Assembly: GCF_900156735.1 (NCBI RefSeq)
Contig: NZ_FTOL01000007.1
Coordinates: 186,001-250,000, forward strand
Length of the DNA: 64,000 nucleotides
Reading direction: 5' to 3'
Source of the DNA: Chryseobacterium ureilyticum
GTDB taxonomy: Bacteria; Bacteroidota; Bacteroidia; Flavobacteriales; Weeksellaceae
Shown here: positions 63,198 to 64,000 of the stretch, one piece after another
Layout: each line of letters begins with the position of its first letter
Position numbering within the stretch: the first letter of the stretch is position 1
Program-made: the position numbers and the translations under genes
Notes under the pieces: generated by a model
What the model was told of the DNA's origin: nothing
Database searches by the model: none
Seen by the model: only the letters and a program-made list of their open reading frames with translations

Positions 63198-64000
63198 ATG
63201 AAAAAAATAGTAGTAATCGGTAGTAATGGTCAGCTAGGAAACTGTATCAGAAAAATAGCTTCCGATTTTGAAAATCAATATGAGTTTTTATTTACAGATT
63301 CCACAATTCTGGATATAACAAAAGAAGATCAGGTTAATAATTTTTTTTATGATAATAAACCAGATTATTGTATCAATGCTTCTGCATACACAGCGGTAGA
63401 TCTTGCGGAAAAAGAAAAAGATAAAGCCTTTGCTGTAAATGCAGATGGGGTTGCTTATCTGGCTCAGGCTTGTGTTGAGTACAAATCTGTTCTTATTCAC
63501 GTATCTACAGATTATGTATTTGATGGTAATACAAATCTTCCATATTCTGAAGATGATTTTACAGATCCTATTGGGGTGTATGGTGAATCAAAAAGAAAAG
63601 GGGAAGAGCTTGCATTGGAAATTAATCCGAAAACCATTATTCTGAGAACTTCATGGCTTTACTCAGAGTTCAATAAGAATTTTGTTAAAACAATGTTGAA
63701 TCTCTTTACTCAAAAAGAAGAATTGGGGATTGTCGCAGATCAGTTTGGTCAGCCTACAAATGCTAATGATCTTGCAGAGGCAATTATGGATATCATTGAA
63801 TCTCCCAGAAAAGTGTTCGGAATTTTTCACTTCTCAAATTACCCGGAGACGACTTGGTTTGAATTTGCCAAAAAAATTGCTGAATTTTCAAAATCATCAA
63901 TAAAATTAAATCCATTGACTACCGAGCAGTATCCAACTCCTGCAAAAAGACCAGTGAGAAGTACAATGTCTCTGGATAAAATAGAAGAGACATATAAAAT
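63198..64000 (+). CDS. rfbD: dTDP-4-dehydrorhamnose reductase, 3' end outside window
   Basis: From ATG 63198 the frame is open to the window edge (267 complete codons). MKKIVVIGSNGQLGNCI is the family's NAD(P)-binding start. NASAYTAVDLAEKEK, VSTDYVFDG and GVYGESKRKGEEL with the Tyr-x-x-x-Lys pair are typical of RmlD/RfbD, as is the later GQPTNANDLAEAI. It makes dTDP-L-rhamnose for surface glycans, consistent with the polysaccharide genes upstream. It starts 42 bp after the thioesterase stop. Confidence 0.94.
   Translation, partial: MKKIVVIGSNGQLGNCIRKIASDFENQYEFLFTDSTILDITKEDQVNNFFYDNKPDYCINASAYTAVDLAEKEKDKAFAVNADGVAYLAQACVEYKSVLIHVSTDYVFDGNTNLPYSEDDFTDPIGVYGESKRKGEELALEINPKTIILRTSWLYSEFNKNFVKTMLNLFTQKEELGIVADQFGQPTNANDLAEAIMDIIESPRKVFGIFHFSNYPETTWFEFAKKIAEFSKSSIKLNPLTTEQYPTPAKRPVRSTMSLDKIEETYK

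Noticed and set aside
1..64000. CRISPR arrays, transposases, integrases, rRNA or tRNA genes
   Set aside because: Looked for regularly spaced direct repeats, transposase/integrase motifs and RNA gene patterns; none were seen, although I could not run a dedicated search.

Overview
The window looks like chromosomal DNA of a flavobacterium of the Chryseobacterium type (order Flavobacteriales). The reasons are a flexirubin-type pigment cluster, Bacteroidota -7 boxes (TAnnTTTG) ahead of several genes, no Shine-Dalgarno pattern, a type IX secretion C-terminal sorting domain, signal peptides ending in Ala-Gln, and a DUF6089-uppS-bamA-ompH-ompH block. This assignment is inferred from gene content only.

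Region 1 (about 1.4-41.4 kb) is an aryl-polyene/dialkylresorcinol (flexirubin-type) pigment cluster in several operons. The rightward part makes and loads the aryl starter and begins polyene extension: CoA/AMP ligase, aromatic amino acid (tyrosine) ammonia-lyase, ketoreductase, ketosynthase, acyl carrier protein, acyltransferase, CrtI-like oxidoreductase and a C45-type acyltransferase lipoprotein. A halogenase-like flavoprotein is divergent from the lyase. The leftward operon from 21.1 to 13.1 kb carries a half-size ketosynthase, a second ACP, a ketosynthase plus a catalytically dead chain-length-factor partner, a polysaccharide deacetylase, a LolA-like carrier, a lipoprotein, an outer-membrane barrel, a HotDog dehydratase and a GT2-DUF2062 fusion. 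A third leftward operon (31.0-26.0 kb) has a BtrH-like protein, an ABC exporter, a thioesterase and another ketosynthase. A fourth (41.4-34.7 kb) has an MMPL exporter-acyltransferase fusion, DarA, DarB and two ApeP-like HotDog proteins.

Two insertions interrupt this cluster. At 21.4-25.9 kb there is an accessory island: a lipoprotein with a JAB/MPN-like metalloprotease C-terminus, followed by tandem small secreted proteins of one family (DUF6705-like, named from memory). It also holds a broken chimera of the two families and a decayed 3' end of a third JAB gene. I read this as a cassette array resembling a polymorphic toxin/immunity locus, and it is the best candidate here for something undescribed. 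At 31.4-34.4 kb there is an M16 peptidase, followed by an intergenic region with a parS-like palindrome.

Region 2 (41.6-57.1 kb) mixes envelope polysaccharide genes (two polytopic membrane proteins, a GT2, a WecA/MraY-type transferase, a Wza-like lipoprotein and a Wzc-like tyrosine autokinase) with a frameshifted type IX-secreted surface protein, topA and a degenerate arginase-fold protein. Region 3 (57.2-64.0 kb) is outer-membrane housekeeping (DUF6089 protein, uppS, bamA, two OmpH/Skp proteins), then a thioesterase and the start of rfbD, cut by the window edge.

Four spacers in the pigment cluster carry imperfect hairpins whose arms resemble one another and are partly built from 8-bp AATGTAAC-like units. 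A fifth spacer has a different palindromic element. No rRNA, tRNA, CRISPR or transposase was seen.
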